Below are positions 1 to 9,586 of a stretch of 61,885 nt of DNA, one piece after another. The notes beneath the pieces are model-generated. The model was not told where the DNA came from. It worked only from the letters and a program-made list of their open reading frames with translations, and did no database searches. Location of the stretch: the NCBI RefSeq assembly GCF_008973825.1, contig NZ_WCHR01000041.1, positions 1 through 61,885 on the forward strand, written 5' to 3'. Made by a program: the position numbers and the translations under genes. Source of the stretch: Gemmobacter serpentinus (lineage in GTDB: Bacteria > Pseudomonadota > Alphaproteobacteria > Rhodobacterales > Rhodobacteraceae). Position 1 is the first letter of the stretch, and each line of letters begins with the position of its first letter.

Positions 1-57
1 GCCGTGGTCTACTTCAACAGAATCGAAACCGACCGGCAGGCACAGGCTGTAGCTTAA
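1..57 (+). CDS. C-terminal tail of an ORF entering from the left edge
   Basis: Frame 1 is open from the first base to a TAA at 55-57 and encodes 18 residues ending RIETDRQAQAVA. I do not recognise the family. Because decayed insertion sequences lie just to the right, a transposase end is possible, but nothing in these few residues proves it. It may also be a chance open frame. Confidence 0.25.
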   Translation, partial: AVVYFNRIETDRQAQAVA

Positions 58-331
58 ATATCCCCGAAAACTGTCCAAGGAACGCGGAGTAGCTTACTTT
101 TGTCACAAGTTAGGCGTTGCTCTTTCGGAGGGCGACTGTCGGCCCGGGTTGGGGGCAGGGTATCATCGACGAAATATCTGTTGTGCTGAGGGAATGTCCG
201 AAAAACTGAGCGTTCCGCGTTATTCCCGCGAAATCGCCCCTGTTCCGCCCATCGATGCGGGAGCAGATGTGGGATTGAAATCCCGCCCTGTGGAAAAATT
301 CTGGCAAAAACAATAAGTTGATGGCTAGATT

Positions 332-421
332 TGGCGGAAGCGGTGGGATTCGAACCCACGGTGGAGTTTCCCCCACGCTGGTTTTCAAGACCAGAGCCTT
401 AAACCACTCGGCCACACTTCC
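332..421 (-). tRNA. tRNA-Ser (anticodon UGA)
   Basis: Read on the minus strand, the 7-bp acceptor stem GGAAGTG pairs with CGCTTCC (one G-T pair), followed by discriminator G and an encoded CCA at 334-332. The anticodon stem-loop is CTGGT-CTTGAAA-ACCAG, giving anticodon TGA, which reads UCA serine codons. A long variable arm (class II tRNA) and the T-loop GGTTCGAATCC are present. The 90-nt length including CCA fits serine tRNAs. UGA-anticodon tRNA-Ser is usually single-copy and essential, which matters because the same DNA carries a plasmid-type origin. Confidence 0.95.
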
Positions 422-518
422 CGCATTGTCGACCTACAGATCTGCGGGCCAAGGCGCAAGAGGCTGTGCTTTGCCCCCCGATGCTCATCCTGTATCGACC
501 CAGCGGAATCTGCACAGG

Positions 519-956
519 TTAAGCCGCTAATGCGAATGCCTCAGCGGGGGTTTTCATGTCCAGCGCCTGATGCGGGCGGCGGTGGTTGTAGAAGCTGATC
601 CAGTCGCCGATAGCGCGTGTCGCGTGTTGGATTCTATCGAAGCCTTGGCGATGGATGCATTGCTCCTTCAGCGTCCGGATCACACACTCGACCATGCCAT
701 TCTGCTGTGGGCAGTGTGGGGTGATGAACTCCTGCTTCAGCCCTTAGCTGCGAGCCAGTGCCGTGAACTTGCGGCTGGTGAAGACCGGGCCGTTGTCCGA
801 CCTCAGCAGGAACGCGTTGTTGACGCGGCCGAGGGTTCCGAACCGGCTGATCAGGGCATGCTCCAGCGCACTGGCTGCAGTCGTGGCCTTTCCCGATCGT
901 GACAGATGCCAACCCAACAATTCGCGGGTGATGCCGTCGTCCATGGTCACACTCAT
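519..956 (-). pseudogene. IS3-family transposase (orfB, DDE integrase core) remnant with in-frame stop
   Basis: The minus-strand frame encodes the C-terminal half of an IS3-type OrfB. It shows TRELLGWHLS, then LRSDNGPVF with the second catalytic Asp, then QEFITPHCPQQNGMVE with the catalytic Glu, and ends with YNHRRPHQAL and a terminal stop at 519-521. A TAA at 744-746 interrupts the frame just before GLKQEF; relatives usually have Tyr there, so one base change in TAC or TAT would explain it. The N-terminal part, including the first catalytic Asp region and OrfA, is missing upstream of about 960. No intact terminal repeats were found. The element is dead, and its relic sits beside purF. Confidence 0.85.
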
Positions 957-1146
957 CGCTACGTTCTCCCTTGTAGCATGAGCAGGTTTTCACTGGGTCA
1001 ATACACGCCTTCAAAGGTATCACCCCAAGCGGCATAGCCCGCCACGTCAGCCTCGCCGCGGATTGTGACGCTTGCCATAGCCGGGTCGTGAGTGGCACCG
1101 AACAAGGTGCCTGCCGCGATTGCTCTGCCCCTGGTGGCCCCGGCCC

Positions 1147-2664
1147 TCAGCCCTCGTTGTGCAGTTCCAGGTTTTCGGCCTCGTTCTGGCGGCGGATCGC
1201 CTTGGCGTCATCCTTGCGCAGCATTTCCATGTAATCGAGATAGGCCTGATCGACGCCATCGGTCTTGTAGATGCCGTCAAAGACCGAGCAGTCGAATTGG
1301 GTGATCGCCGGGTTGTCGCTGCGCACCGCCTGGATCAGATCATCCAGGTCCTGGAAGATCAACGCATCGGCCCCGATCTCGACGCGGATCTGTTCCACAT
1401 CGCGACCATGCGCGATCAGCTCATTGGCGCTTGGCATATCGATGCCATAGACATTGGGAAAGCGGACCTCGGGCGCGGCCGAGGCCAGATAGACCTTCTT
1501 GGCACCCGCATCGCGGGCCATCTCGACGATCTGCTGCGAGGTGGTGCCGCGCACGATGGAATCATCGACCAGCAGCACATTCTTGCCGGCAAATTCGATG
1601 CGGTTCGCGTTCAGCTTGCGCCGGACGGACGCCTTGCGCACGGTCTGGCCCGGCATGATGAAGGTCCGGCCGACATAGCGGTTCTTCACGAAACCCTGAC
1701 GATAGGGTTTGCCGATGATCTGCGCGATTTCCAGCGCCACATCGCAGGAGGTTTCCGGGATCGGGATGACCGCGTCGATCTCCAGATGCTGCCAGGCCTC
1801 GGCGATACGCTTGCCCAGCTTCTGGCCCATGCGCATCCGGGCACTGTAGACCGAAACCCCGTCCAGCCGGGAATCGGGGCGGGCAAAATAGACGAATTCG
1901 AAGATACAGGGCGAAAGCTGCGGTGCCTCGGCGCATTGCCGGGTGAACAGCGCGCCCTCGGTGGTGGCATAGATCGCCTCGCCCGGGGCGACATCGCGCA
2001 GGAAGTCAAAGCCCAGCGTATCCAGCGCCACGCTTTCGGACGCCACCATATATTCCACCCGGCCATCCTCCAGCACGCGCTGGCCGATCACCAGCGGTCG
2101 GATGCCATGGGGGTCGCGGAAGGCAAACAGCCCATGGTCGATGATCATGCCGACACAGGCATAGGCGCCGCTGATGGTGCGATGGGTGGCCTCGACCGCC
2201 GCAAAGATATCATCGGGGGTCAGCGGATATTGCGGGGCGCGGTCCAGCTCGCTGGCAAAGACATTCAGCAGCACCTCCGAATCCGAGGTGGTGTTCACAT
2301 GGCGGCGTCCGCGCTCAAACAGGCCTTTGCGCAGCGCCTGCACATTGGTCAGATTGCCGTTATGCGCCAGGGTGATGCCGAAGGGCGAATTGACATAAAA
2401 GGGCTGCGCCTCGGAGGCGCTGGAGCTGCCCGCGGTGGGGTAGCGCGTGTGGCCGATGCCGATATTGCCCTGCAGGCGCTGCATATGCCGGGTGTCAAAC
2501 ACATCGCGCACCAGCCCATTGGCCTTGCGCAGACGGAAATGGTTCATCGGGTCGATGGTGACGATGCCGGCGGCGTCCTGGCCGCGATGCTGCAACACCG
2601 TCAAGGCATCATAGATCGACTGGTTGACGGGGCTTGCGCCAACGATACCGACGATACCACACAT
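1147..2664 (-). CDS. purF: Amidophosphoribosyltransferase (glutamine PRPP amidotransferase)
   Basis: PurF catalyses the first committed step of purine synthesis, making 5-phosphoribosylamine from PRPP and glutamine in the cytoplasm. The 505-residue protein begins MCGIVGIVG, so Cys2 becomes the N-terminal nucleophile of the class II glutaminase domain after Met removal. [10 protein letters not shown] follows. The C-terminal phosphoribosyltransferase half carries the PRPP loop [15 protein letters not shown] longer frame runs upstream to 2778, but the start at 2664 is fixed by the required Cys2 and by an AAGGA ribosome-binding site 6 bases upstream. cvpA, often found just upstream of purF, is absent; instead there is an IS66 remnant upstream and an IS3 remnant downstream. 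Length and motifs look intact. Confidence 0.97.
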   Translation of the reverse strand: MCGIVGIVGASPVNQSIYDALTVLQHRGQDAAGIVTIDPMNHFRLRKANGLVRDVFDTRHMQRLQGNIGIGHTRYPTAGSSSASEAQPFYVNSPFGITLAHNGNLTNVQALRKGLFERGRRHVNTTSDSEVLLNVFASELDRAPQYPLTPDDIFAAVEATHRTISGAYACVGMIIDHGLFAFRDPHGIRPLVIGQRVLEDGRVEYMVASESVALDTLGFDFLRDVAPGEAIYATTEGALFTRQCAEAPQLSPCIFEFVYFARPDSRLDGVSVYSARMRMGQKLGKRIAEAWQHLEIDAVIPIPETSCDVALEIAQIIGKPYRQGFVKNRYVGRTFIMPGQTVRKASVRRKLNANRIEFAGKNVLLVDDSIVRGTTSQQIVEMARDAGAKKVYLASAAPEVRFPNVYGIDMPSANELIAHGRDVEQIRVEIGADALIFQDLDDLIQAVRSDNPAITQFDCSVFDGIYKTDGVDQAYLDYMEMLRKDDAKAIRRQNEAENLELHNEG

Positions 2665-2913
2665 GATGTTTTCCTTTATCCGCGTTAAGGCCGTGCAAGG
2701 ACCCACGATGCCCCGGCGCGCGCGCATCTGCTCTGGCCAGGGGGATTCGGGCTTTGCGCGCGCAAGGCCCCATCGCATCAGGGTCAGATCGGCATCCGGA
2801 ATCGCGCCAGAGCGGTATCATGCAAATGCGCCGAGGGTAAGCACCGCAAGCGGAACAATCCGCGCCCGCAAACCCGGCGCGGTTCACAAAACACGAGTAG
2901 CCTTGGCCTCGAG

Positions 2914-3046
2914 AGCCCCCTAGCCTATCTCAAGGCGACCCTCGAAGCCCTCGCCGACGGTCATCCGCAAATCCGTCTCGACGAACTCCTGCCGTGGAGC
3001 TTCAGTCCGTCAAGCTGAATAAGTGTGGTCCGCTGGAACCGCTTAC
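2914..3046 (+). mobile_element. Right end of an IS66-family element (TnpC C-terminus plus terminal inverted repeat)
   Basis: The plus-strand frame up to the TGA at 3016-3018 encodes the characteristic IS66 TnpC tail: SPLAYLKATLEAL, then GHPQIRLDELLPW, then SFSPSS. Beyond the stop, the sequence on the minus strand reads GTAAGCGGTTCCAGCGG, the kind of outer end (GTAAGCG) typical of IS66 terminal inverted repeats, with its outer base at 3046. Everything to the left (tnpA, tnpB and most of tnpC) is missing before purF, so this is a truncated remnant rather than an active element. Confidence 0.8.
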
Positions 3047-3204
3047 ATTGATACAGTCATGATGCAAGGCACACCGCACCGATGATTTCAGGCGGTGTGC
3101 TGTTTCGTCAGGGCATACGCGCTGCGGTCGGGGATCTGGCAGAGGCCGCAAGGTATCCTAGCTGCCAGCGGCTCCCTCGATCCAGGTGTGATCGAAGGGC
3201 GACA

Positions 3205-4293
3205 TCACGGATTGATGCACCTCTCTCTCAACCATCGATCAAGAGCATTAATGTCAACTGTGAAATCTGAATGGCTTAAAAGATGTGGATCAGATGCAGG
3301 GCCAAAAATAAATGAAAACTCCTGACCAACTATATTTGCCAAGTCCCAAAAGAAAAACTCCGGCGCAGAATCTGGATTAAAAGAAAGCACCTTGCAGCTC
3401 GACGGCGCGAAGAGAATGTTCGTCATTGCGGCACCCGAAACCCCAATGACAACTTGAGCCGATGAAAAAATTTGGGCTTGCTGCTCTATGGGAAAAGCTT
3501 CCGGGGAAACAATCTCAAATCCAAACTCTGCAAGTTTCGACAGAACATCGGCCTCGTTCAACAGCCTGCGGCGCATGCTGTTGTCCCGCGAAACATATAG
3601 TCTCCTGTGTCCACCTGTCTCCACATGAGACAAGGCCTCCCTTCGGAATTCGCTCACCCCCAGCGGGTCATGCGTATGGCTGTGAATGGAATTCACAGTC
3701 ATGAAGGCCACATCGCTCAGCAAAGTATGTTCATTCTCTGCCCAAATGATCCGGTCCTTGTCTATCCCCATCCATTCCAGCGTCGTCTGACGCAGGTTCC
3801 GCATGCTCAAAGGGCGGCTCGGAACGATGACTTTCCACTGTTCCAGTGGGAAAGCGCGCCTGAAATGTGGAATTCGTGTGCAAATTTCCACCAACCAGTG
3901 TCCAAAATTGGAATCTCCATGTTTACGTAACAAAACCGCGAAATCTTCCACGACCTGCACCGCAGGCTCTGTAATTTCAATGGGCTTGCCATTCGGGAGG
4001 GTATCTGCAATCTGGATACCGGATTCCGTCACAAGAAATCCATTTCCAACCATACTGGCATTCCTGGCGCGGTAGATTTCGCCCTTTGGCAGGGTAGCGA
4101 CATCCCGCCCCAAGGTTTTCTCAAGCAGTGAGCGCCATTTTCCCGGCGGAACATCCTCAAGATTGCAAAATGCAGGAGGAAAGCTCTGGTAGGAATCCGG
4201 CGATTCAGTATCTGAAATATACTCAATATCCCCCACCAGATCCTTGGCGGATTTTATATTATCCATGGATGTATCGTTCATAGCGTCACACAT
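3205..4293 (-). CDS. Glycosyltransferase family 61 protein (DUF563-type)
   Basis: This 362-residue protein has the features of GT61 or DUF563 glycosyltransferases found in capsule loci. They are NFGHWLVE near residue 130, RRLYVSRDNSMRRRLLNE with a following EADV segment, and a C-terminal GVSGAAMTNILFAP. Such enzymes transfer sugars from nucleotide donors; the acceptor here cannot be told. The start at 4293 is preceded by AGTGGA. The gene follows the giant glycosyltransferase on the same strand after 64 bp and probably shares its transcript. Its base composition is visibly more AT-rich than the rfb and cys genes, which points to a separate, later origin. It has no membrane segment and is probably cytoplasmic or membrane-peripheral. 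Confidence 0.85.
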   Translation of the reverse strand: MCDAMNDTSMDNIKSAKDLVGDIEYISDTESPDSYQSFPPAFCNLEDVPPGKWRSLLEKTLGRDVATLPKGEIYRARNASMVGNGFLVTESGIQIADTLPNGKPIEITEPAVQVVEDFAVLLRKHGDSNFGHWLVEICTRIPHFRRAFPLEQWKVIVPSRPLSMRNLRQTTLEWMGIDKDRIIWAENEHTLLSDVAFMTVNSIHSHTHDPLGVSEFRREALSHVETGGHRRLYVSRDNSMRRRLLNEADVLSKLAEFGFEIVSPEAFPIEQQAQIFSSAQVVIGVSGAAMTNILFAPSSCKVLSFNPDSAPEFFFWDLANIVGQEFSFIFGPASDPHLLSHSDFTVDINALDRWLRERCINP

Positions 4294-4357
4294 TCATTCC
4301 ACTTAAAACCAGCTACATGACTATTAAAGCTGATTTTTATTTCCAATCCGTCTTCAG

Positions 4358-7300
4358 TTAGTTAATGTCCGCCCGCATCGCGACCAGCATCGCGTCAAAG
4401 GCAGGCAGGGTTTCTGCCAGCATCCCCGTCTCGCGCAGCCGCTGGCGGCAGGCCTCATCGACCGTATCCTTGCGGGGGGATGCCTTCAGCGCATTGCTCA
4501 GGGCACGGTCCCAGGCTTTTTCGGTATTCTCGACCAGCGTCACATGCGGATCATCCGCCACCACCGCCGCGCGATAAACCGGCACATCCGAGGCAAGGAC
4601 CGGCAGCCCCATTCCGGCATAATGCAGCAGTTTCAGCGGTGTGCTCGTGGCGTTGAACGGCGTGTCGAGCAGCGGGGCCAGACCGAAGTCGAACCGGGGC
4701 GCCTGTTGCAGCAGCCAGGGCACGAGCTGCCCGTAATCCCGCGCCTCCGGCGGAACCTCGACCAGTTCCAGCCAGTCTTCGCGGCCCTCGAGAATCTCCG
4801 GAGCGGCCGGCACGCCGATCAGCGTGCATTGCAGCCGCTCCGCCCTTGCATGGACCGCATCCAGCACCGGCAGGATCATCGCCAGATCCTCGTCCTGCTG
4901 ACCAGTCCCGATATAGACCGCCCGCACGCCCTTTTCGTCATTGCGCCGTGTGGCGGGCAGCCGGGTCCAGAGTCGGTCGCTGAGCCGGCTCGGCACAACT
5001 TCGACCTGGCCTGCAAAGGGCAGCATGGCCTCGCGCAGGGCCTCGGTCGAGGTGGTCACGCGCCGGGCCTCCGCCAGCAAGGCGCGCAGGGCAGGCGCAT
5101 AATCGGCATAGATGCCGGTGGGGTCCTTGTCTTCGGGGAGGTTCAACAGATCCTCATCGATATCCAGGACGTAAGGCACGGCCTTCTCACGCATGGCCTC
5201 CAGCGCCGGTTCCACCAGCGGGCGCGGCAAGGCCGTGCGCTGCACGATCGCGGCATCGACCATGCCCAGCCGCACGGCCGGGACAAAGGCCTCGGGCGTC
5301 ATGCGGATGAAGGTGACATCCCGGTTGATGCTGTTGCGGCACCGTTCCCAGACCCGTACCGCCGTCGCGGCATTGGCCCGGCGCAGCGTGGGCTCGGCCG
5401 GGCACACGACGGCGACACGCGCGCGGGTGCCGCTGCCCGGAACACGCGCGACATCGCGCAGCAGGTCCCGATAGATCGCCAGATAGCTGGCCGCCATCAT
5501 GCGCGTGCCATTGGCCGCGCCATAGCCGGATTGCCACTCGGACAAGGCCATGACTTTTGCCGCCTGCTCGCGCGGGTCGCACAGCTTGCGCAGCAGCTGC
5601 TCGTAAAGCGCCGGGATATCGCTGTGATCCATCACCCAGCCCGCGCCGCTGTTGCGCACCCGGGTTGCCACATTGGGCATGTCGAACACGACCACCGGCA
5701 GGCCCACGGACCAAAGCTCGGTCAAGGTATGGCAATAGGTCTCGTCCCAGATCGAGAAGATCGCGCCCGCATGCACATTCAGTGCCGCGACACGGCTTGC
5801 GAACTCGTCGCGCTTGTATTGGCCATGCAACACAAGGCGGGGATGTCCGCGATGGCGGCGCAAGTCGATATTGCCCAGCACATGAAATTCAAGCCGGCCA
5901 GCGCGATCATGCTCCAGAAGGTCGAAGACAACATGCAACCCCTTCGCCTCGTTGATATTCCCGGGCAGCAGGATCCGGAGCGGCTCGTCATAGCGCAGAT
6001 ATGGTGTCCGAAGCCGCGAGAACTCGGCAAAGTCGCGGCCATGCGGAATCACGATGAACCGTTCCGCCGGCAGGTTTGGCAGATGGCGCAGGATCAGCTC
6101 GCGCGCACTGTCCGAGGTGGTGATGAAGGCATCGCATTGCAGCAGCGCCTCTTCATTGCGCTTGCGCCAGAATTCCAGCCAGGGGCCGGTCGGATCAGGC
6201 TGCGTCCCGCGCGGCCAGAGGCTTTCCCGCTTCTCGCGGCCCTCCGGGCCAAAGCTGTCGCCCAAGAACACACCGTCATCGTCGATCATCTTGATCGTCG
6301 GCGACAGCATGTAGAAATCGTGGAACGAGAACACCGTCCGCATATGCAGCCGCCTGGCGATGGCCGGCAGGCGCAGGCTGTGCCAGGCAAGGTGGCGGAT
6401 ATGGATCAGATCAAAATCATAGGCGATCAGCCAGCCCTGAACCACGCGCTCATATTCGAAAGAGTGGTGGGTCAGCGGATCAACCGGCTCTTCCAGCGTG
6501 TGCTGTGCCACAACGGCAATGCTGTCGCCATCCAGACGGCACAGTTCCAGCATCCGGCTGTCACAGCGCAGGGTCCAGCCCTCGATATCGCCATCAAAGG
6601 CGCGCATCAGGTCGGCATTGGTTTGCGGCGTGCCCCCGGTCTGGGTGGCAATGACGAACAGCACCCGCGTGGCCGGTGCCTTGCCCGACATCAGATCATG
6701 CGAGGCGCGATACCCCGCCATCCGTGCCAGCGCGATCGTCGGGCTGTTGCCGAACACCGAGATCGCCTTCTGGTAATCCGGATAGCGCGCATCGATGATC
6801 GCCCGCCCCGCCGTGATCAGTTCGGCCTTGGAATCTCCGAAGCTTTTCGAACGGTCATGGAAAACATAGGTCCGGTCATCGATCACATGCTGCCAGCCCG
6901 CCCGGCCCGCCCGCATGCAGAAATCGTTCTCCTCCCCGTAACCTTTCGGGAAGGCAACGTGATCCAGCTGGCCGATCTCGGCGATACAGGCGCGCCGCAC
7001 ATACATGCAAAAGCCATTGCCGGTCGGCACGCGGGGATAAAGGCCAAGGCTGGCCCGGCGGAAGGCACGGGCAAAGGTCACCTCGTCCACGCCCGGAGGC
7101 AGCGGGTTTTCATTGCCCGCCTGCGGCGCCGAAAACGCCCCGGCCCGATCGGACATCGCCGTGGCGGTGGCGATCCTCTGGTCGCTATAGGCCGCGGTCC
7201 AGAGGCCCTCGATCCATTTCGGCGTCACCCGGGCATCCGAGTTCAGCATGATCACATCGGCCGCCCCGGTTTCCTTGATGCCGCGATTGATCGTGCCCGA

Positions 7301-9586
7301 GAAGCCAAGGTTTTTGGTATTCTTCAGGGCGCGCATCGAAGGATGGGCTTTGGTCGCGGCCTTGAGGATCCCCGCAATCCGCGGATCAGGGGAACAGTCA
7401 TCAATAAAGAGGATATCAACCTCGGGCGGCGTGAACATGGCCAGGCGCTCGATGCAGATCTCCAGATCCTCGGCCGCATTGTAAACCGGCACAACCACCG
7501 CAATTTTTGCGCCCGCAGCCAGCTCGCTTGCGACAGGAATCCGGACAACCGGCTCTTCGCCCGTGACCGAGGCCACCGCCGTCTTGCCATCCGGGGTGCG
7601 CAGGGTGACCTCATGCTCTCCTGCCCCCAGGGCCGCCAGTGGCAGCTCGGTCTGGATCCCCCCGAAGCCACTGGACTTCCCCAGCCGGGCGAGGTCATCG
7701 CGCGACCGGTCATTCATCACGGTGCGCAGCAGGATGCCATTGATCAGCACCTCGACCGGGAAGATCCCTGCGGGCTTGTCAGTATTGATCGCCCACCCCC
7801 GCAGCACACCGTTGCGAATGGTTTCCAGTTTTACCTGGCAGTTCATCGGCTCGGGCGGCTCCACCACCGCGACGGCCTCGACAATCGGGAGGGATACCAC
7901 TTGGGGCGGCTCCGGCATATGCCAGTATTTGAGGATCGCCCTGCCTGTCCGCGCATTGCGCAGCTCCACAGGCACCTTTTCTCCATCTTCCGGCGCAAAG
8001 TTCAGCGGCACGGTGAATCCATAGGCCCCGGTTCCGTATTCTGCCCGGCGCAAGTCTGCACGCAGCTCGCTGGCGCTGATGTCCTTGGCGACCAGCACGC
8101 CATTGACCGCGACATCAATCCGCAGCGGGGTATCGTCCTCGACTGTTTTGATCCAGCCGCTGAGCACACCATTCTCGCAGCGGTCGATGGTGCCGATATA
8201 GCCCGAGGCCAACCCCTCGCGCAGTTCCGTCTCAGGCAGGGCAAAGGATTGTGCCAGCAGCAGTTGCCCCCCCGGATAGTGCCGAAGTTCCACCGCCAGT
8301 TCCCGCATTTCGCTGGATTGCGCCACCATCTGCAGATCGAAAGGCACCACGAAAGCATAGCGCCCATGCCCGATGCCCGCGCTTTCCAGATCCTCGCGCA
8401 GCATCCCGGCAGGCGCGTTGCCCGCCACCAGCACACCATTGACAACAACATCGATCTGCAATGGGGTGTCGTCATCGACGGCTTTAATCCAGCCGCTGAA
8501 CACGCCGTTCTCGCAACGGTCGATATTGCCGATATAGCCCATGACAGGGCCCTCCTGCAGCTCCGGCACCGCAACCGACTGCGCGAGCAGCAGCTGCCCC
8601 CCCGGATGACGCAGGATCTCCACCGCCAAATCCTGTTGCTCTCCCGATTGCACCGCCAGAGACCGGTCGAACGGGATCACAAAAGCATAGCAGCCATGCC
8701 CGATCCCGGCCGCCTGCAAGTCATCGCGCAGCCGCCCGGCCGAGGCATTGCCCGCAACCAGCACGCCGTTGACGACCACATCGATCTGCAACGGGGCATC
8801 CTCGTCAACAGCCTTGATCCAGCCGCTGAAGGCGCTGTTCTCGCAGCGGTCGATATTGCCGATATAGCCCGGGGCCAGCCCGTCCCGGCGTTCCGGCACC
8901 ACAAAGGATTGCGACAGTAGCAGCTGCCCCTCCGGATGGTGGCGGATCTCCACCGCCAGTTCCCGGGTCTCGGCGGATTTCATCACCAGGGCCGCATCGA
9001 AGGGCACCACGAACGCATAGCATCCATGCCCGATCCCTGCGGATTTCAGGTCTTCGCGCAGCATTCCGGCCGAGGCATTGCCCGCCACCAGCACACCATT
9101 GACGACCACATCGATCTGCAGCGGGGCATCGTCATCGACCGCCTTGATCCAGCCGCTGAACACACCATTCGTGCAGCGATCGATGTGGCCGACATATCCG
9201 GAACTCGGCCCCTCCTGCGGCTCCGGTGCCTCCACCGCAAAGGATTGCGACAGCAGCACCTGCCCCCCCGGATGGTGCAGGATCTCGACCGCCAGCTCCC
9301 GCGGCCGCTCGGGCTGCGCCACCAGGGACAGATCGAAAGGAACCACGAAGGCATGGCGCTCCTGCTCGGATGCGCCGGCCGCCTGCGGGCCATCGCGCAG
9401 CATCCCGACCGCGGCATTGCCCGCCACCAGCACGCCATTGACAACAACATCGATGCGCAGCGGGGCGTCGTCATCGACCGCCTTGATCCAGCCCCGGATC
9501 TCGCCAGCTTTGACCTGATCGACATGGCCACTGAATGCCACGCCTTGCGCGGGCACAGATTTCGAGAGTGAGCTTTTGGGGGTCAT
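4358..9586 (-). CDS. Giant multidomain glycosyltransferase (six N-terminal repeats, GT2, then two GT4-like domains)
   Basis: This 1742-residue protein combines several activities. Residues 20-680 hold six copies of a roughly 110-residue unit. The first five are similar and contain GWIKAVDDD and VVNGVLVAGN; the sixth is diverged (GWAINTDKP). Residues about 694-950 are a GT-A fold GT2 domain with AVVVPVYNAAEDL, LFIDDCSPD, LKNTKNLGFSGTINRG and LNSDARV. Residues about 990-1370 resemble a GT4 GT-B domain (FSFHDFYMLSPTI, LLPGNINEAKGLHVVFDLL, VGLPVVVFDMPN). Residues about 1375-1742 form a second GT4-like domain ending near FNATSTPLKLLHYAGMGLPV. No signal peptide or membrane segment is seen. It probably builds several linkages of one polysaccharide, with the repeats as an accessory or binding region. 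It lies downstream of the dTDP-rhamnose genes on the same strand, so rhamnose is a plausible donor, though this is inference. Confidence 0.85.
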   Translation of the reverse strand: MTPKSSLSKSVPAQGVAFSGHVDQVKAGEIRGWIKAVDDDAPLRIDVVVNGVLVAGNAAVGMLRDGPQAAGASEQERHAFVVPFDLSLVAQPERPRELAVEILHHPGGQVLLSQSFAVEAPEPQEGPSSGYVGHIDRCTNGVFSGWIKAVDDDAPLQIDVVVNGVLVAGNASAGMLREDLKSAGIGHGCYAFVVPFDAALVMKSAETRELAVEIRHHPEGQLLLSQSFVVPERRDGLAPGYIGNIDRCENSAFSGWIKAVDEDAPLQIDVVVNGVLVAGNASAGRLRDDLQAAGIGHGCYAFVIPFDRSLAVQSGEQQDLAVEILRHPGGQLLLAQSVAVPELQEGPVMGYIGNIDRCENGVFSGWIKAVDDDTPLQIDVVVNGVLVAGNAPAGMLREDLESAGIGHGRYAFVVPFDLQMVAQSSEMRELAVELRHYPGGQLLLAQSFALPETELREGLASGYIGTIDRCENGVLSGWIKTVEDDTPLRIDVAVNGVLVAKDISASELRADLRRAEYGTGAYGFTVPLNFAPEDGEKVPVELRNARTGRAILKYWHMPEPPQVVSLPIVEAVAVVEPPEPMNCQVKLETIRNGVLRGWAINTDKPAGIFPVEVLINGILLRTVMNDRSRDDLARLGKSSGFGGIQTELPLAALGAGEHEVTLRTPDGKTAVASVTGEEPVVRIPVASELAAGAKIAVVVPVYNAAEDLEICIERLAMFTPPEVDILFIDDCSPDPRIAGILKAATKAHPSMRALKNTKNLGFSGTINRGIKETGAADVIMLNSDARVTPKWIEGLWTAAYSDQRIATATAMSDRAGAFSAPQAGNENPLPPGVDEVTFARAFRRASLGLYPRVPTGNGFCMYVRRACIAEIGQLDHVAFPKGYGEENDFCMRAGRAGWQHVIDDRTYVFHDRSKSFGDSKAELITAGRAIIDARYPDYQKAISVFGNSPTIALARMAGYRASHDLMSGKAPATRVLFVIATQTGGTPQTNADLMRAFDGDIEGWTLRCDSRMLELCRLDGDSIAVVAQHTLEEPVDPLTHHSFEYERVVQGWLIAYDFDLIHIRHLAWHSLRLPAIARRLHMRTVFSFHDFYMLSPTIKMIDDDGVFLGDSFGPEGREKRESLWPRGTQPDPTGPWLEFWRKRNEEALLQCDAFITTSDSARELILRHLPNLPAERFIVIPHGRDFAEFSRLRTPYLRYDEPLRILLPGNINEAKGLHVVFDLLEHDRAGRLEFHVLGNIDLRRHRGHPRLVLHGQYKRDEFASRVAALNVHAGAIFSIWDETYCHTLTELWSVGLPVVVFDMPNVATRVRNSGAGWVMDHSDIPALYEQLLRKLCDPREQAAKVMALSEWQSGYGAANGTRMMAASYLAIYRDLLRDVARVPGSGTRARVAVVCPAEPTLRRANAATAVRVWERCRNSINRDVTFIRMTPEAFVPAVRLGMVDAAIVQRTALPRPLVEPALEAMREKAVPYVLDIDEDLLNLPEDKDPTGIYADYAPALRALLAEARRVTTSTEALREAMLPFAGQVEVVPSRLSDRLWTRLPATRRNDEKGVRAVYIGTGQQDEDLAMILPVLDAVHARAERLQCTLIGVPAAPEILEGREDWLELVEVPPEARDYGQLVPWLLQQAPRFDFGLAPLLDTPFNATSTPLKLLHYAGMGLPVLASDVPVYRAAVVADDPHVTLVENTEKAWDRALSNALKASPRKDTVDEACRQRLRETGMLAETLPAFDAMLVAMRADIN
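7547..9529 (-). repeat. Six coding tandem repeats of about 330 bp inside the giant glycosyltransferase
   Basis: Units at about 9529-9200, 9199-8870, 8869-8540, 8539-8204, 8203-7847 and 7843-7547. Units 2 to 4 are almost exactly 110 residues and share long identical stretches such as GWIKAV, PLQIDVVVNGVLVAGN and SAGIGHG. Units 1 and 5 are less alike, and unit 6 keeps only the GW...P...V.V..NG skeleton. The similarity also holds at the DNA level, so unequal crossing-over could change the copy number in frame. Confidence 0.9.

Noticed and set aside
332-421. tRNA-Ser 3' end as an integration (att) site
   Set aside because: I found no second copy of the tRNA end in the window and no integrase gene.
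957-1146. N-terminal part of the IS3 transposase or an OrfA upstream of 956
   Set aside because: No frame here shows the integrase N-terminus or a leucine-zipper OrfA; the sequence seems to be lost.
1120-2688. Long open frame antisense to purF
   Set aside because: His/Asp/Gly-rich composition typical of the shadow of a high-GC gene; PurF on the other strand is unambiguous.
4544-8920. A 1458-codon open frame antisense to the giant glycosyltransferase
   Set aside because: It mirrors the GC-rich codon pattern of the real gene and shows no recognisable domain; its repeats are only the complement of the coding repeats.
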